The notes: generated by a model not told the origin, from the letters alone. A stretch of DNA of 59,238 nt from Candidatus Cloacimonadota bacterium (GCA_030621085.1 JAUXIJ010000012.1:1-59238), one strand, 5' to 3'; counted from the stretch's first letter, positions 45,428 through 54,527 are shown. Numbers and translations are program-made.

Positions 45428-46096
45428 CTATTCAAAATTTATTTTAATCGTTTTCTTCTCTCCATCATTGTTCTCAAGCTCTATCTCAAGTAAGTTGAAT
45501 CCAGTTTCCATCATTTCCATCTTGCTTTCTTCAATATCACCTTCCTGTGTGGGAGAAACCAGTATCTCGCCTTCCCCCGAAGTATGAGCTTTCTGACCTT
45601 CCAGTATAGTGGCTTCATTGTCATCGGCTTTATTTTTCATATGGACTTCACCTTTGAAAGTAAAAAGGTCTGTTTCTCCATTTTCACCTACTGCCAGGAA
45701 TAATTCGGTTCCTTTCACAGAAACAACTGTAGTAGGTGTATCAATTTCAAATTTACCGGTTTTCTTGGTAACTTTTGCCCAGAGCTCTCCAAATTGCAGA
45801 TAATTCTTTTTATTGAGTTTTCCATTATCCTTTTCTGCATTGATGGTTAAAATGCTGTTGGGAAAAAGTTTCACTACAGAGCTTCCATCTACAAATTTAA
45901 TAGCTGCAAATGAATTTTCTTGGCTTTCCAGTTCGTCCTTATTTATAAATTCATCCCCGGTTTGTGTCTGTCTTAATGTTTCTTCTCGTGTTAATTCAAC
46001 ATCACCTTTTACTTTTAAGGCAATTGCTACCGAATCTGCTTCTAAGGTACAAACAATTATAACAAGTAGTAAAATTAAAGATATTATATTTTTCAT
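45428..46096 (-). CDS. FecR-domain periplasmic protein
   Basis: A 222-residue exported protein with signal peptide KNIISLILLLVIIVCTLEA. The FecR domain spans about residues 28-165: LRQTQTGDEFINKDELESQENSFAAIKFVDGS, then LQFGELWAKVTKKTGKFEIDTPTTVVSVKGTELFLAV. The C-terminal ~60 residues are acidic. Unlike classic FecR anti-sigma regulators it has no membrane helix and no sigma factor next to it; it matches the stand-alone FecR proteins often encoded beside CHASE2 cyclases. It lies 8 bp before the outer-membrane gene. Confidence 0.88.
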   Translation of the reverse strand: MKNIISLILLLVIIVCTLEADSVAIALKVKGDVELTREETLRQTQTGDEFINKDELESQENSFAAIKFVDGSSVVKLFPNSILTINAEKDNGKLNKKNYLQFGELWAKVTKKTGKFEIDTPTTVVSVKGTELFLAVGENGETDLFTFKGEVHMKNKADDNEATILEGQKAHTSGEGEILVSPTQEGDIEESKMEMMETGFNLLEIELENNDGEKKTIKINFE

Positions 46097-46105
46097 GATT
46101 AACTC

Positions 46106-47143
46106 CTATTCAACGCTTACATTTTCGATTATAAGATCACCGTTGGCGATCTGTTCAAGAATATCATTCAGTTCGTCCATGGAAATAGTACTTCCCTGCC
46201 AGAAGATATTCTTAACATCATACCCACTATTAATGAGTGCAATTAATTCTTCAAGATCTTCAATGTTCAATTGTGTGAGGAAATTTATCAATATCTGGTT
46301 GTTCATATCCTCTTCGTGTTCGGTAGAGATCATGAAAGAATAGATAATGCTTTTGTAGCTTCCTTCCTCTCCCACAGGCGTTAATACATCCGCCGAGACC
46401 TGCCAGGCATAAGTTCTGCCGAGCATAAGGTCGGGAGCATCTGTGGGATAGAGATAACTTGTGATGGTGCATTGATCCTCAAAATAAGGATCCAGAAGCT
46501 CGATCTCTTCCGGCGTAGTGTATTCACCATCTATTTCGAACACTTTTATAGTATATTCGAACAAATTGGAGAACCAGATAAAGTTCGGATAGTTATCGGA
46601 TATCGGAGCAGGACCCAAACCAATCGGATTTCCAGGGGTGATCAGTGAGATAGAGATCGGGGAGATTATAGTTACAGTTGCTACTTCCTGGTCACAAGGT
46701 TCACTTGAGCCTTCTGCATAAGCGCTAATAGTGAATATATAAGTTCCGTCAGGCATTCTTCCCGTTTCTTCGATTTTATCGCTGATATCGTCTAAAAAAT
46801 CATCAAATTCGGTTACTACGTCAAAATATGGTCCATTAATTGTAGTGATAATATCACTATTTGTAAAATAAATTCCTTCGAAGTTTCCTATAATTGGAGT
46901 TAAAGTAGTTTCAACTGATTCATAATCCATATATTTCATAACACATGTAATAATGAATTCACCTCCCACTTCAGTTGTTAATGTCATTCGGAACAAATGA
47001 GGTTGTAGTTCAGGGTGATCGGGATCAAAATAAGCTGGATAGAATAAATTATAAGTTACATTATGAGGAGTAACTTCGATATTAACTTGAGCTATAAGAT
47101 TTACGATAATTAGCAAAAATAAAATACTGAGTAATTTTTTCAT
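46106..47143 (-). CDS. Secreted Ig/Fn3-like protein heading the FecR/CHASE2 module
   Basis: A 345-residue protein with signal peptide MKKLLSILFLLIIVNLIAQ. Beta-rich domains follow; NYPNFIWFSNLFEYTIKVFE and GRTYAWQVSADV are Fn3-like strand patterns seen in Cloacimonadota-type secreted proteins. The C-terminal ~70 residues are helical and acidic. I do not know the family. ATG 47141-47143 is chosen because AAGGAG is six bases before it; the ATG two codons upstream overlaps the site. It is the first gene of a run (gaps of 9, 8 and 0 bp) ending in the adenylate cyclase. Confidence 0.7.
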   Translation of the reverse strand: MKKLLSILFLLIIVNLIAQVNIEVTPHNVTYNLFYPAYFDPDHPELQPHLFRMTLTTEVGGEFIITCVMKYMDYESVETTLTPIIGNFEGIYFTNSDIITTINGPYFDVVTEFDDFLDDISDKIEETGRMPDGTYIFTISAYAEGSSEPCDQEVATVTIISPISISLITPGNPIGLGPAPISDNYPNFIWFSNLFEYTIKVFEIDGEYTTPEEIELLDPYFEDQCTITSYLYPTDAPDLMLGRTYAWQVSADVLTPVGEEGSYKSIIYSFMISTEHEEDMNNQILINFLTQLNIEDLEELIALINSGYDVKNIFWQGSTISMDELNDILEQIANGDLIIENVSVE

Positions 47144-47158
47144 AATCATCTCCTTTAT

Positions 47159-48088
47159 TTATTGTATTTGTGAAAATTCAATTATTTTTTCCAACAGTTC
47201 TTCGAAATCAAGTCCTGCTTCTTTGGCAGCCATTGGCGTTAAACTGAGTGCGGTCATGCCGGGAAGTGTATTGACTTCAAGAAAATAAAAAACCTTACCA
47301 TCATATCTGAAATCAACTCTGGCATAAGCCTTGCAGCCGAATAATTCAAAAATTTCCCGAGCTTGCCGCTGTATTTCTATTGATTCCTGTTTACTCAATT
47401 TGGCAGGAACTTCATAAATAGTATGACCTTTTGTGTATTTATTCGTATAATCATACCATCCATCTCTGGGTTTTATTTCTACCACGGGTAGTGCTTTTTT
47501 CCCTAAGATAGTAACGGTTAATTCTTTTCCTTCAATAAATTGCTCTAATAAAACTTTATCACTATATTTGAATGCTTTCGAGATTGATTGCTCCAATTCA
47601 TCTGCTTTTATAACCATCGAAATTCCAACCGATGACCCGGAATCATTGGGCTTTACCACCATGGGAAAGCCAATTTTCTTTATGATCATATCTGAATCGA
47701 TATCAAAATCCTTATAAAGTAAATATCGCATTGGAATGGAAATACCAATATATTTTACCAGCACGCCTGAAATGTACTTATCCATCGAAATGGCACTTGC
47801 TCTGTAAGCAGAACCGGTAAAGGGGATTTTTTCCAGAGATAATAGAGATTGTATCCTGCCATCTTCTCCTTCGGCTCCATGAAGTCCATTAAACACAATG
47901 AAAGGGTTGAACTCTCGAATTGCTTTTATCATTTCAGAATAAGTTTTATAACTGCTGGGATCGATCAATTTAATTTCATAATTTCTGGATTCTAATGCAG
48001 ATGCTACTTCATTGGACGTTGTTTTGGAAACTTCAGCTTCTTCCGAAAAGCCACCCGCGAGAATAATAATTCTTCTATTTTTTCCCAT
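47159..48088 (-). CDS. ddl: D-alanine-D-alanine ligase
   Basis: A 309-residue ATP-grasp ligase of normal length. LAGGFSEEAEVSKTTSNEV is the N-terminal motif (usually GGxSxExxVS), then NGLHGAEGEDGRIQSLL, FPMVVKPNDSGSSVGI for ATP binding, EVNTLPGMTALSLTPMAAK for metal and D-Ala sites. It makes the D-Ala-D-Ala dipeptide of peptidoglycan. It follows aroA after a 32-bp gap and precedes the FecR/CHASE2 module by 15 bp, so the module may share its transcript. Confidence 0.95.
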   Translation of the reverse strand: MGKNRRIIILAGGFSEEAEVSKTTSNEVASALESRNYEIKLIDPSSYKTYSEMIKAIREFNPFIVFNGLHGAEGEDGRIQSLLSLEKIPFTGSAYRASAISMDKYISGVLVKYIGISIPMRYLLYKDFDIDSDMIIKKIGFPMVVKPNDSGSSVGISMVIKADELEQSISKAFKYSDKVLLEQFIEGKELTVTILGKKALPVVEIKPRDGWYDYTNKYTKGHTIYEVPAKLSKQESIEIQRQAREIFELFGCKAYARVDFRYDGKVFYFLEVNTLPGMTALSLTPMAAKEAGLDFEELLEKIIEFSQIQ

Positions 48089-48120
48089 GGAGTATTAACT
48101 CTTCATCAAATAGATTAATG

Positions 48121-49368
48121 TCAAGAATAATTACAAATTCGATTAAATTCATTTAAAAAATCCGCATAAGATTTTTTCGATGCTTCCTTATTATTTATAC
48201 TGATATAAGGGAAAACAGCTTTCAAAATATGAAACGCCATCACCAGGCGATGATCATGGTGTGCATCAAGTTCTACAACTGCAGGTTTGTTATTCAGAGG
48301 ATGAATAATCAGGCTTTCATCTTCAAACTTAATATCAGCCCCGATACGAGAAAGTTCGTTCACCAAAGCTGATATCCTGTTGGATTCTTTATATTGCAGA
48401 TGGGCTACATTTCGGAACTGTGAAGGATAATTGGCGAATAGAGCCGAAACAGCCAGAGTTGGTACCAGATCGGGAATATCTTTCATCCCTACATCGATAC
48501 CCTTTAATGAACCGCGTGAAATGCATACAGATTTTGAAGATCTGTTCACTTCTGCACCCATTTTCTCCAGGATGGATAGAAACTGAAAATCAGATTGTAA
48601 TGAATTACCGGAAATACAATTCGTACAAACTTCTTTGTTGCTGAGCGCTCCCAATGCCCAGAAATAGCTGGCGGAAGAAAAATCCGGTTCAATTATGTAA
48701 ATACCTGGATTCGTATATTCCTGCCCTGATTCTATGATTATTTTATTTTTAATAAATTTACATTTCACTCCAAAATCACGCATGATGGATGCTGTCATTT
48801 CAATGTAAGATCGTGAAACTATCCTTCCAATAAGATTTATTGTAAGTCTTGAATTGTAAGCAGGAGCAATAAGCATTAATGCACTCACAAACTGGCTGCT
48901 GATATCTGCCTGCAGATCTATTTCTCCCCCGTTTAATTGTTTCCCCCTCATTTCAATCGGGAAACCGGTATATTCGAAATCAGCTCCCAGTGTTTGCAAT
49001 ATATCAATTAATGGTAAAATGGGTCTTTTTTCTAATTGAGCTGATACCTTTATTGTACTATGGGTGTCCTGCAAAATGGCCAATCTTGCCAATAGAAAAC
49101 GAAATGCAGTACCCGAATCTTTTATATTTATTTGGATTTCATCATAAACAGGTTTATTTGGAATAACATTTAATGAATTTCCCTGCCACTTAAACCCGGT
49201 TCCAAGTTGTTTTAAATTATCTATTAAAGTACAGATATCGTTGCAATTCGAACTATTCATAATTTTCAGTGGTTTATGTAAAAATGTGCTTATTATAAGT
49301 ACTCTGGCTAATATAGATTTTGAACCTTCGAGTTCTACTTTTCCACTGCAATTTAGTCTACATTCCAT
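48121..49368 (-). CDS. aroA: 3-phosphoshikimate 1-carboxyvinyltransferase (EPSP synthase), Bacteroidetes-type
   Basis: A 415-residue EPSP synthase. The phosphate-binding SKSILARVLI keeps the K-S...R pattern; SGTAFRFLLARLA is the GTAxR motif; LEKRPILPLIDILQTLGA, SSQFVSALMLIAP, IVSRSYIEMTASIM and KESNRISALVNEL are further landmarks. It joins shikimate-3-phosphate and PEP for chorismate synthesis. The sequence is of the diverged FCB type rather than the E. coli type. It is transcribed away from the ABC operon; both promoter regions carry the same 40-bp element. Confidence 0.9.
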   Translation of the reverse strand: MECRLNCSGKVELEGSKSILARVLIISTFLHKPLKIMNSSNCNDICTLIDNLKQLGTGFKWQGNSLNVIPNKPVYDEIQINIKDSGTAFRFLLARLAILQDTHSTIKVSAQLEKRPILPLIDILQTLGADFEYTGFPIEMRGKQLNGGEIDLQADISSQFVSALMLIAPAYNSRLTINLIGRIVSRSYIEMTASIMRDFGVKCKFIKNKIIIESGQEYTNPGIYIIEPDFSSASYFWALGALSNKEVCTNCISGNSLQSDFQFLSILEKMGAEVNRSSKSVCISRGSLKGIDVGMKDIPDLVPTLAVSALFANYPSQFRNVAHLQYKESNRISALVNELSRIGADIKFEDESLIIHPLNNKPAVVELDAHHDHRLVMAFHILKAVFPYISINNKEASKKSYADFLNEFNRICNYS

Positions 49369-49416
49369 AACTTTATTTCCTGCAGACTATTTTTCTATAT
49401 TCAAATTCAACTCGTC

Positions 49417-49456
49417 AACAAACAAATTTTTATTTTGACAATAAACAGTCAAAATC
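49417..49456. promoter_or_regulatory. 40-bp element, copy 1, upstream of aroA
   Basis: The element contains a perfect inverted repeat ATTTTGAC (49432-49439), eight bases, GTCAAAAT (49448-49455). It lies 49-88 bp before the aroA start codon. It matches copy 2 at 39 of 40 positions. An operator or shared promoter element is the likely reading. Confidence 0.5.
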
Positions 49457-49863
49457 CCTTTTCAAAATCCCCATTTGTGAACTAAATTATAAAACAAAAT
49501 TAATTTGTAATTATTTCTGTGAAATGAGTATAAAATTATTAGAACATGAAGTATATTCTTTTTACCGGCATAATATAAATTACTTTAAGAAATCGGTAAT
49601 AAGCAAGCGTTAAGAAAAATCTTCTGTTTGAGTGGTTTTCTAATTTCTTTCATAGAATCTACTTAGAAAATAACGAGTTAAGATTTTTTAGTGGTGTTTG
49701 CCAATTTTAGTAATTTATATTCGCCGGGAGTTTTTCTTTGTTTCGTTTCTTTTGTCGATACAAAAGAAATGAAGATCAATACTTCCAAATCTCCGTGTGA
49801 AAAATCATCTTGCTACTCTTTAAAAAAGAATACAATGATTTTGAAATTTTTTCGAGGGGTGCT

Positions 49864-49903
49864 AACAAACAAATTTTTATTTTGACAATAAACACTCAAA
49901 ATC
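49864..49903. promoter_or_regulatory. 40-bp element, copy 2, upstream of the ABC operon
   Basis: This copy ends 32 bp before the ATG at 49936. A single change (G to C) breaks one pair of the inverted repeat. TTGACA inside it could serve as a -35 box for the ABC operon; a good -10 box is not evident. Confidence 0.5.
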
Positions 49904-49935
49904 ATTTGTTTCTCATTATTTTTTAGAGGTAAAAA

Positions 49936-50619
49936 ATGGCATCATTAATTGAAGTGAATGATTTAACAAAAGAGTATAAAATGGGAAAGATCACTGTTCC
50001 TGCTTTGAACGGTGTGGATATTGATATAAACGAAGGTGAATTCGTTGCTATCATGGGACCTTCAGGTTCGGGAAAATCTACCCTGATGCATATTCTGGGT
50101 TGTCTGGATACAGCCACCCAGGGTGAATATATTTTGAATAGAGAAAAGGTGAGCCATATTAAGAAGAAGAAACTGGCATCGATACGGAACCAGCGGATAG
50201 GTTTTGTATTTCAAACATTCAATCTTCTTCCCCACCTTAATGTTCAGAAGAACGTTGAACTTCCCCTCATGTACGCCGGATACAGTAAACGCAAAAGAAC
50301 CGAACTGGCTAAAAAGGTCATTGCAGAAGTTGGATTGACCGATAGACGTAAACATAAACCTTCCGAACTCTCCGGTGGTCAGCGTCAGCGGGTGGCTATT
50401 GCCAGAGCTATCGTAAATAATCCTTCCATTATCCTGGCAGATGAGCCAACCGGTAACCTCGATACAAATTCGGGAAGTGATATTCTTACTATTTTCTCTG
50501 AACTTAACCTGAAAGGGCATACTGTGATAATTGTAACACACGACGCTGCGGTGGCAAAAAGGGCAAATAGAGTAATCCATATTGTGGATGGCTTAATAGA
50601 AAATGGCGATATCTCTTAA
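49936..50619 (+). CDS. ABC transporter ATP-binding protein, MacB/LolD type
   Basis: A 227-residue ATPase: Walker A GPSGSGKSTLMHILG, Q-loop FVFQTFNLLPHLN, signature LSGGQRQRVAIARA, Walker B IILADEPTGNLD and switch histidine VTHD. This subfamily drives mechanotransmission transporters (MacB, LolCDE) that move lipoproteins, peptides or drugs from the periplasmic side. It overlaps the permease gene by 17 bases. AGAGGT precedes the ATG. First gene of a three-gene plus-strand operon. Confidence 0.93.
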   Translation: MASLIEVNDLTKEYKMGKITVPALNGVDIDINEGEFVAIMGPSGSGKSTLMHILGCLDTATQGEYILNREKVSHIKKKKLASIRNQRIGFVFQTFNLLPHLNVQKNVELPLMYAGYSKRKRTELAKKVIAEVGLTDRRKHKPSELSGGQRQRVAIARAIVNNPSIILADEPTGNLDTNSGSDILTIFSELNLKGHTVIIVTHDAAVAKRANRVIHIVDGLIENGDIS

Positions 50620-51826
50620 AGAAAGTATAGTCTTTGGTTTTTCCGATTTCTGGTCTCGAAAGGTCAGAAGCTTGGTAACTATTATCGGAATAATTCTGGG
50701 AACCATGTCTATCATTGTTGTACTATCACTGGTTAACGGTATTAATAAACAAACCCTGCAATGGATGATGGAACGTGGTGGTCTCAGTAAAATAACTGTC
50801 CGTAGAAATTGGCGTTACGACAACCCGAACAAGGTCAGGAGCTATTTCACCTGGAAAGAGATCAAACTCATCCGCTCTCTAATTCCGGAAGCTAAATATA
50901 TGAACCCGCAAAAACGCTATTGGCTGCGGCATAGTTATGAAGATAAGGAATATAACTGCTCCATCTATGGTGTGTTACCCGACTTTTCTAAAATCGAAGA
51001 GTGGGATACGGAAGATGGACGCTTCATAAGTGAATTTGATATAAACCAATCTAACGATGTGATAGTTATCGGTACCAAGGTAAAAGAAGAACTTTTTGGA
51101 AACAAAAATCCCATCGGGCAATTTATAACAGTTCATGAAAGACGGTTGCATGTTATAGGTATAATGAAACACCGCTATATGAAAAGCAACAATATCGGCA
51201 GTGATAATGCCCTTGGTTACCTTAACCGCAGAACCTTTGTTCCCCTGAGCACAATGATCCACAAAGGCACGGGGGATGATAACATTTCCAGCTTAGCCTT
51301 GAAAGCTCAGGATGCCGAGAGTGCACCTGAATTAAGAAAAAAACTGGAAGCGATAATCCTTAACCTGCGGCATGGCGAACCTGTGTTCATGATAGAATCT
51401 GCACAGGAAGAAGCAGAAGAAATGGCACAAAGCCAGAAAACATTTCAGATCATATTTTTCATTATCAGCATTATCTCCCTTCTGGTGGGAGGTATTGTGA
51501 TAGCCAATATTATGCTGGCTTCTATCCAGGAAAGAACACGTGAAATAGGTATCAGGTTAACGGTGGGCGCACGCAGAAGAGATATTTTTATTCAGTTCCT
51601 GGTGCAAACAGTTCTGATAACTTTTATTGGCGGAATACTGGGTACCCTGGTGGGATTATCCCTTCTGAAAATGGTGAGCGGATACATTAATATAGAGTTA
51701 ATAGCTGAACTAAGCATGGTATTAATTGCGCTAACCGTATCGGTGGGGATAGGTTTACTTGCCGGTATTATCCCTGCCATATTGGCTAGCAAATTAAATC
51801 CTGTGGAGGCTTTGAGATATGAATAA
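50603..51826 (+). CDS. MacB-like ABC transporter permease (FtsX domain)
   Basis: A 407-residue permease with one N-terminal helix (VRSLVTIIGIILGTMSIIVVLSL), a ~220-residue periplasmic MacB_PCD domain and three C-terminal helices carrying the FtsX motif (IMLASIQERTREIGIRLTVGARRRDI). It ends LNPVEALRYE, typical of MacB permeases. With the adjoining ATPase it forms a complete transporter. No HlyD/MacA-type adaptor is nearby, so the partner at the outer membrane, if any, is encoded elsewhere. Confidence 0.93.
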   Translation: MAISLKESIVFGFSDFWSRKVRSLVTIIGIILGTMSIIVVLSLVNGINKQTLQWMMERGGLSKITVRRNWRYDNPNKVRSYFTWKEIKLIRSLIPEAKYMNPQKRYWLRHSYEDKEYNCSIYGVLPDFSKIEEWDTEDGRFISEFDINQSNDVIVIGTKVKEELFGNKNPIGQFITVHERRLHVIGIMKHRYMKSNNIGSDNALGYLNRRTFVPLSTMIHKGTGDDNISSLALKAQDAESAPELRKKLEAIILNLRHGEPVFMIESAQEEAEEMAQSQKTFQIIFFIISIISLLVGGIVIANIMLASIQERTREIGIRLTVGARRRDIFIQFLVQTVLITFIGGILGTLVGLSLLKMVSGYINIELIAELSMVLIALTVSVGIGLLAGIIPAILASKLNPVEALRYE

Positions 51827-52817
51827 AAAAATATTAGGCTTTTTAAAAGCATTCCGTATGAAATTCAAGGAACAAAAAGTTTACAGCCTTTCTGCTTCTC
51901 TTACGTATGTCACATTACTGGGATTTGTTCCATTTATCATCTTCATTTTATTCTTCTTCCCGTCTCTACCTTTCCTGAAATTAGAAACACAGATAAAAGA
52001 CATTATTATTTCTACTTTTGTCCCTGAATCTGCAGATATGATCTATCAATATATTGTGCAATTAGCCAGTAAGAAGATCCCGTTCAATCTTTTCAGTTTT
52101 GGTATCCTTATATTTACTTCCTATTCCCTTTTCAAGATCATTAACGATACTTTTGATAATATTCTAAACGTACACGAATACAGGAAGAAAACTTTTTTTG
52201 GAGATATTGTAAAATTCTTTGGAATGACGATCTTTGGTTCACTGCTCATATTAATACTTTTATCAACCTCTTCTCTGCCAATTATCACTAAGTTTTATAC
52301 AATTCCATATATTCAGGGGATCTTTTTATATTTTACACCATTTATGATATTGTTCATTATCTTTACGCTGGGTTTCTTTTATATTCCCACCATAAAAGTA
52401 AGAAAGCGTTCCATTGTGATCGGAGCAGCAACCTCTTCTGCCATCTGGATATTATTTAAATCGATGTTCAACTGGTACATTGGCAATCTTACGAATATCG
52501 AGTTGATCTTTGGATTTCTGGCTTCCATACCTGTCTTCCTCTTTTGGATCTATGCAAACTGGGTCATAATTCTCAGTGGTGTGATCCTTGTTTCCATCCT
52601 GGAAAAAAGGCATCTCGTGATAAGTACTCCGAAAGCCGACCTGAATACAGTCAAAGTTACTTTCGAGAAATTAATAACCGATAAAAACATGGAAAAAATC
52701 GTTTCAACTACACTTCCCAGGGATGAGATGAAAAATATTTTACGTGAAATACTTCAAGATGAACCTGTGAAAACTAAGAAAGCAGAGAAAAATCAGTTTA
52801 CAGAAAAAGACAAATAA
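51819..52817 (+). CDS. YihY/BrkB family membrane protein
   Basis: A 332-residue protein with about six membrane segments between residues 25 and 260 and a hydrophilic, basic C-terminal tail. YSLSASLTYVTLLGFVPFIIFILFF and the later VFLFWIYANWVIILSGVIL are family hallmarks. YihY proteins were once called RNase BN, which is not supported; newer work relates them to lipid or envelope transport. It overlaps the permease gene by 8 bases, so it is likely made together with the ABC transporter. Confidence 0.88.
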   Translation: MNKKILGFLKAFRMKFKEQKVYSLSASLTYVTLLGFVPFIIFILFFFPSLPFLKLETQIKDIIISTFVPESADMIYQYIVQLASKKIPFNLFSFGILIFTSYSLFKIINDTFDNILNVHEYRKKTFFGDIVKFFGMTIFGSLLILILLSTSSLPIITKFYTIPYIQGIFLYFTPFMILFIIFTLGFFYIPTIKVRKRSIVIGAATSSAIWILFKSMFNWYIGNLTNIELIFGFLASIPVFLFWIYANWVIILSGVILVSILEKRHLVISTPKADLNTVKVTFEKLITDKNMEKIVSTTLPRDEMKNILREILQDEPVKTKKAEKNQFTEKDK

Positions 52818-52854
52818 ATTTTTTCGCAATTTGATTAATTGATATTTATCGAGT

Positions 52855-52944
52855 GGAGACGTGTCCGAGTGGCTTAAGGAGCACGCTTGGAAAGCGTGTA
52901 TGTGGGTAACTGCATCCTGGGTTCAAATCCCAGCGTCTCCGCCA
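52855..52944 (+). tRNA. tRNA-Ser (anticodon GGA), CCA encoded
   Basis: The acceptor stem GGAGACG/CGTCTCC closes the cloverleaf; the anticodon stem CACGC/GCGTG encloses TTGGAAA with anticodon GGA; the long variable arm is of the class II kind expected for serine; the T stem CTGGG/CCCAG encloses TTCAAAT. Discriminator G at 52941 is followed by CCA. It reads UCC/UCU codons. Defence genes follow directly, although no duplicated tRNA 3' end is seen. Confidence 0.95.
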
Positions 52945-53200
52945 GTTTTGCGTTTATGAGTTGAAGCGTTTAAGCGTAAAAGCGGTTTTCTCACTTTTCA
53001 ATTAATTATAAATATTGTCTTTCTGAGGAATTCTTTCAAAGGCATTCGACGAAGAATCTCGTGCTTATCTTTCAGCTTTACTCCTCGAAATATTGATTTG
53101 AACCCTTTCTTCCTGCTGATTTCAACCACGAACCGGAATCTGCTATTGAGCTTGGCGAAATATTCAATTTTGGATTCAGTCATAAATATACTTTTAGAAT
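52945..53200. other. Intergenic region after tRNA-Ser
   Basis: No gene is supported. It contains a short GCGTTTATGAGTTGAAGCG/GCGTTTAAGCG partial repeat near 52950-52976 and a CGAAGAATCTCGTGC block near 53049-53063, a kind of intergenic sequence that recurs in FCB genomes. The 61-codon open frame here (52998-53183) looks like translated repeat. Confidence 0.5.
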
Positions 53201-54430
53201 TTAAAAAGGAACATCATCAGAGAATACAGGCAATTCTATCACATCATCAACAGGTTTATCATATACAATAAAATAAGCTCTTTCATAAAGTTCATCGTAA
53301 GTAATGATTTCAAGATTCCGATTATTTCTTCTGAATAATTGAAAAGTATCTCTTTTAATAATGTTATCAGGTGATGTATTTTCTTTATGGAATTCCTTCT
53401 TTTTATTACCAATAATAAAAATGAATTTTGGATCAATAGTTCTAATAATATTCTGATCTTTTATTTTACCATCAATAACTAAATCTTTATTTTTATGGCT
53501 TTTATCCCAGACAAATTTCTGACCAAGACACTGACTAACACCATCGATAAAATGATCAGAAAAGGACCAAGTATTTGCTCTTGAAGTACTTTTCTTCTTT
53601 ATAAGTGTGAAAATATCAGTAGAAGGTGTTTTTAATTCTATTAAAAGAGTATAATCTGAAATTCCAATAAAATCGCCAATAGGACTACCTTTACCATTGG
53701 TATTTGAGATACCCAGATTCTCTTCAGGAATTAGATCTCTTATAAATCTGATGTCAACATTCAAACCAATAATCCATTTATTTTCTTTAAGAAAATGATG
53801 AAAAACAGCTTCATCACCTGGCTTTTTTATTTCACTTGAATATTGTTTTCTATATTTTTGAACATAACCAGGCTCATCTAATAACCTTTTGAAAATATCT
53901 ATAGATGTTTTCCGATTTTTGGATAAAATATTTTTAATATCGTGTTCTGTTAAGTTAGCAGATTCTGCTAATTTAATAAGCTCAAGAATTTTGTCAGAAT
54001 TATTATTATTTTTGTATATCTTATAATAAGTATTCTTATCCATTACTTCGAACGATCTATCGAACTCCCCTAAATCAACAATTTTTTTGAATCTATTTAA
54101 AAAGCCAATCATTTTCCAGAAGTTCTCATAACCGTCAATTGACCTAGAAAAACTTACGATAACTTTACGTCTTTTTGTTGTTTTTGTATTATATTCCATA
54201 TCGCATTTTTCAAATGTAAGGCGCGGAACATATTTTTTTGATGTACTAGAACGAAAGAATGTAACTTCACATATTGTCATTACTATCTTTTTCTTGTTCA
54301 AAATAAATCCATTAAATATATGAGAATGATTTTTCTTAAGAGAAATATAACAGTTACTTTTTGAATAATTTTCAAAAATTTCAATTTCATTGAAGTTTCT
54401 AGTTTCTATATCAAAGAAATTTTTTACCAC
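53201..54430 (-). CDS. sduA: Shedu anti-phage nuclease (SduA, DUF4263)
   Basis: A 409-residue protein of the Shedu family. The C-terminal DUF4263 nuclease starts GDEAVFHHFLKENKWIIG (205-222), has GDFIGIS (252-258) and the catalytic ELK at 265-267 (TLLIELKTPS), and the later GVSQCLGQK helix, as in PD-(D/E)xK SduA proteins. The N-terminal ~200 residues are the variable sensor part. Shedu acts alone to protect against phage by DNA cleavage. The start is GTG with GGAGG six bases upstream. An hsdS remnant and an AlbA_2 gene lie upstream, making a small defence island beside a tRNA. Confidence 0.85.
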   Translation of the reverse strand: MVKNFFDIETRNFNEIEIFENYSKSNCYISLKKNHSHIFNGFILNKKKIVMTICEVTFFRSSTSKKYVPRLTFEKCDMEYNTKTTKRRKVIVSFSRSIDGYENFWKMIGFLNRFKKIVDLGEFDRSFEVMDKNTYYKIYKNNNNSDKILELIKLAESANLTEHDIKNILSKNRKTSIDIFKRLLDEPGYVQKYRKQYSSEIKKPGDEAVFHHFLKENKWIIGLNVDIRFIRDLIPEENLGISNTNGKGSPIGDFIGISDYTLLIELKTPSTDIFTLIKKKSTSRANTWSFSDHFIDGVSQCLGQKFVWDKSHKNKDLVIDGKIKDQNIIRTIDPKFIFIIGNKKKEFHKENTSPDNIIKRDTFQLFRRNNRNLEIITYDELYERAYFIVYDKPVDDVIELPVFSDDVPF

Positions 54431-54447
54431 AGTAAACCTCCAAAGTA

Positions 54448-54525
54448 TTACACTCTAATCTCACCGCTCATTAGTTTGGGAAGTAGTGTATCACGGGTTT
54501 CGGTGAGGATTTGTATTTGACTCAG
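54448..54525 (-). pseudogene. hsdS remnant: last ~25 codons of a type I restriction specificity subunit
   Basis: The minus-strand frame ending at 54448-54450 (TAA) reads SQIQILTET then RDTLLPKLMSGEIRV, the near-universal C-terminus of HsdS. No upstream hsdS sequence is present: the frame runs into the 3' end of the AlbA_2 gene in another phase. A type I restriction locus therefore stood here or was used as a recombination point, and everything but this tail was lost. Confidence 0.85.
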
Positions 54526-54527
54526 AT

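Larger units (their letters stand above)
49369..49935. other. Divergent promoter region between aroA and the ABC operon
   Basis: 567 bp without a gene. It carries two copies of a 40-bp element (49417-49456 and 49864-49903), a 10-bp stem TTTCTTTTGT/ACAAAAGAAA with CGAT loop at 49746-49769, and AT-rich DNA elsewhere. The short open frames here show no protein-like features. Confidence 0.6.

Noticed and set aside
52998..53183. 61-codon open frame after tRNA-Ser
   Set aside because: It has no ribosome site and overlaps a repeat-like intergenic block; the composition looks like translated repeat.
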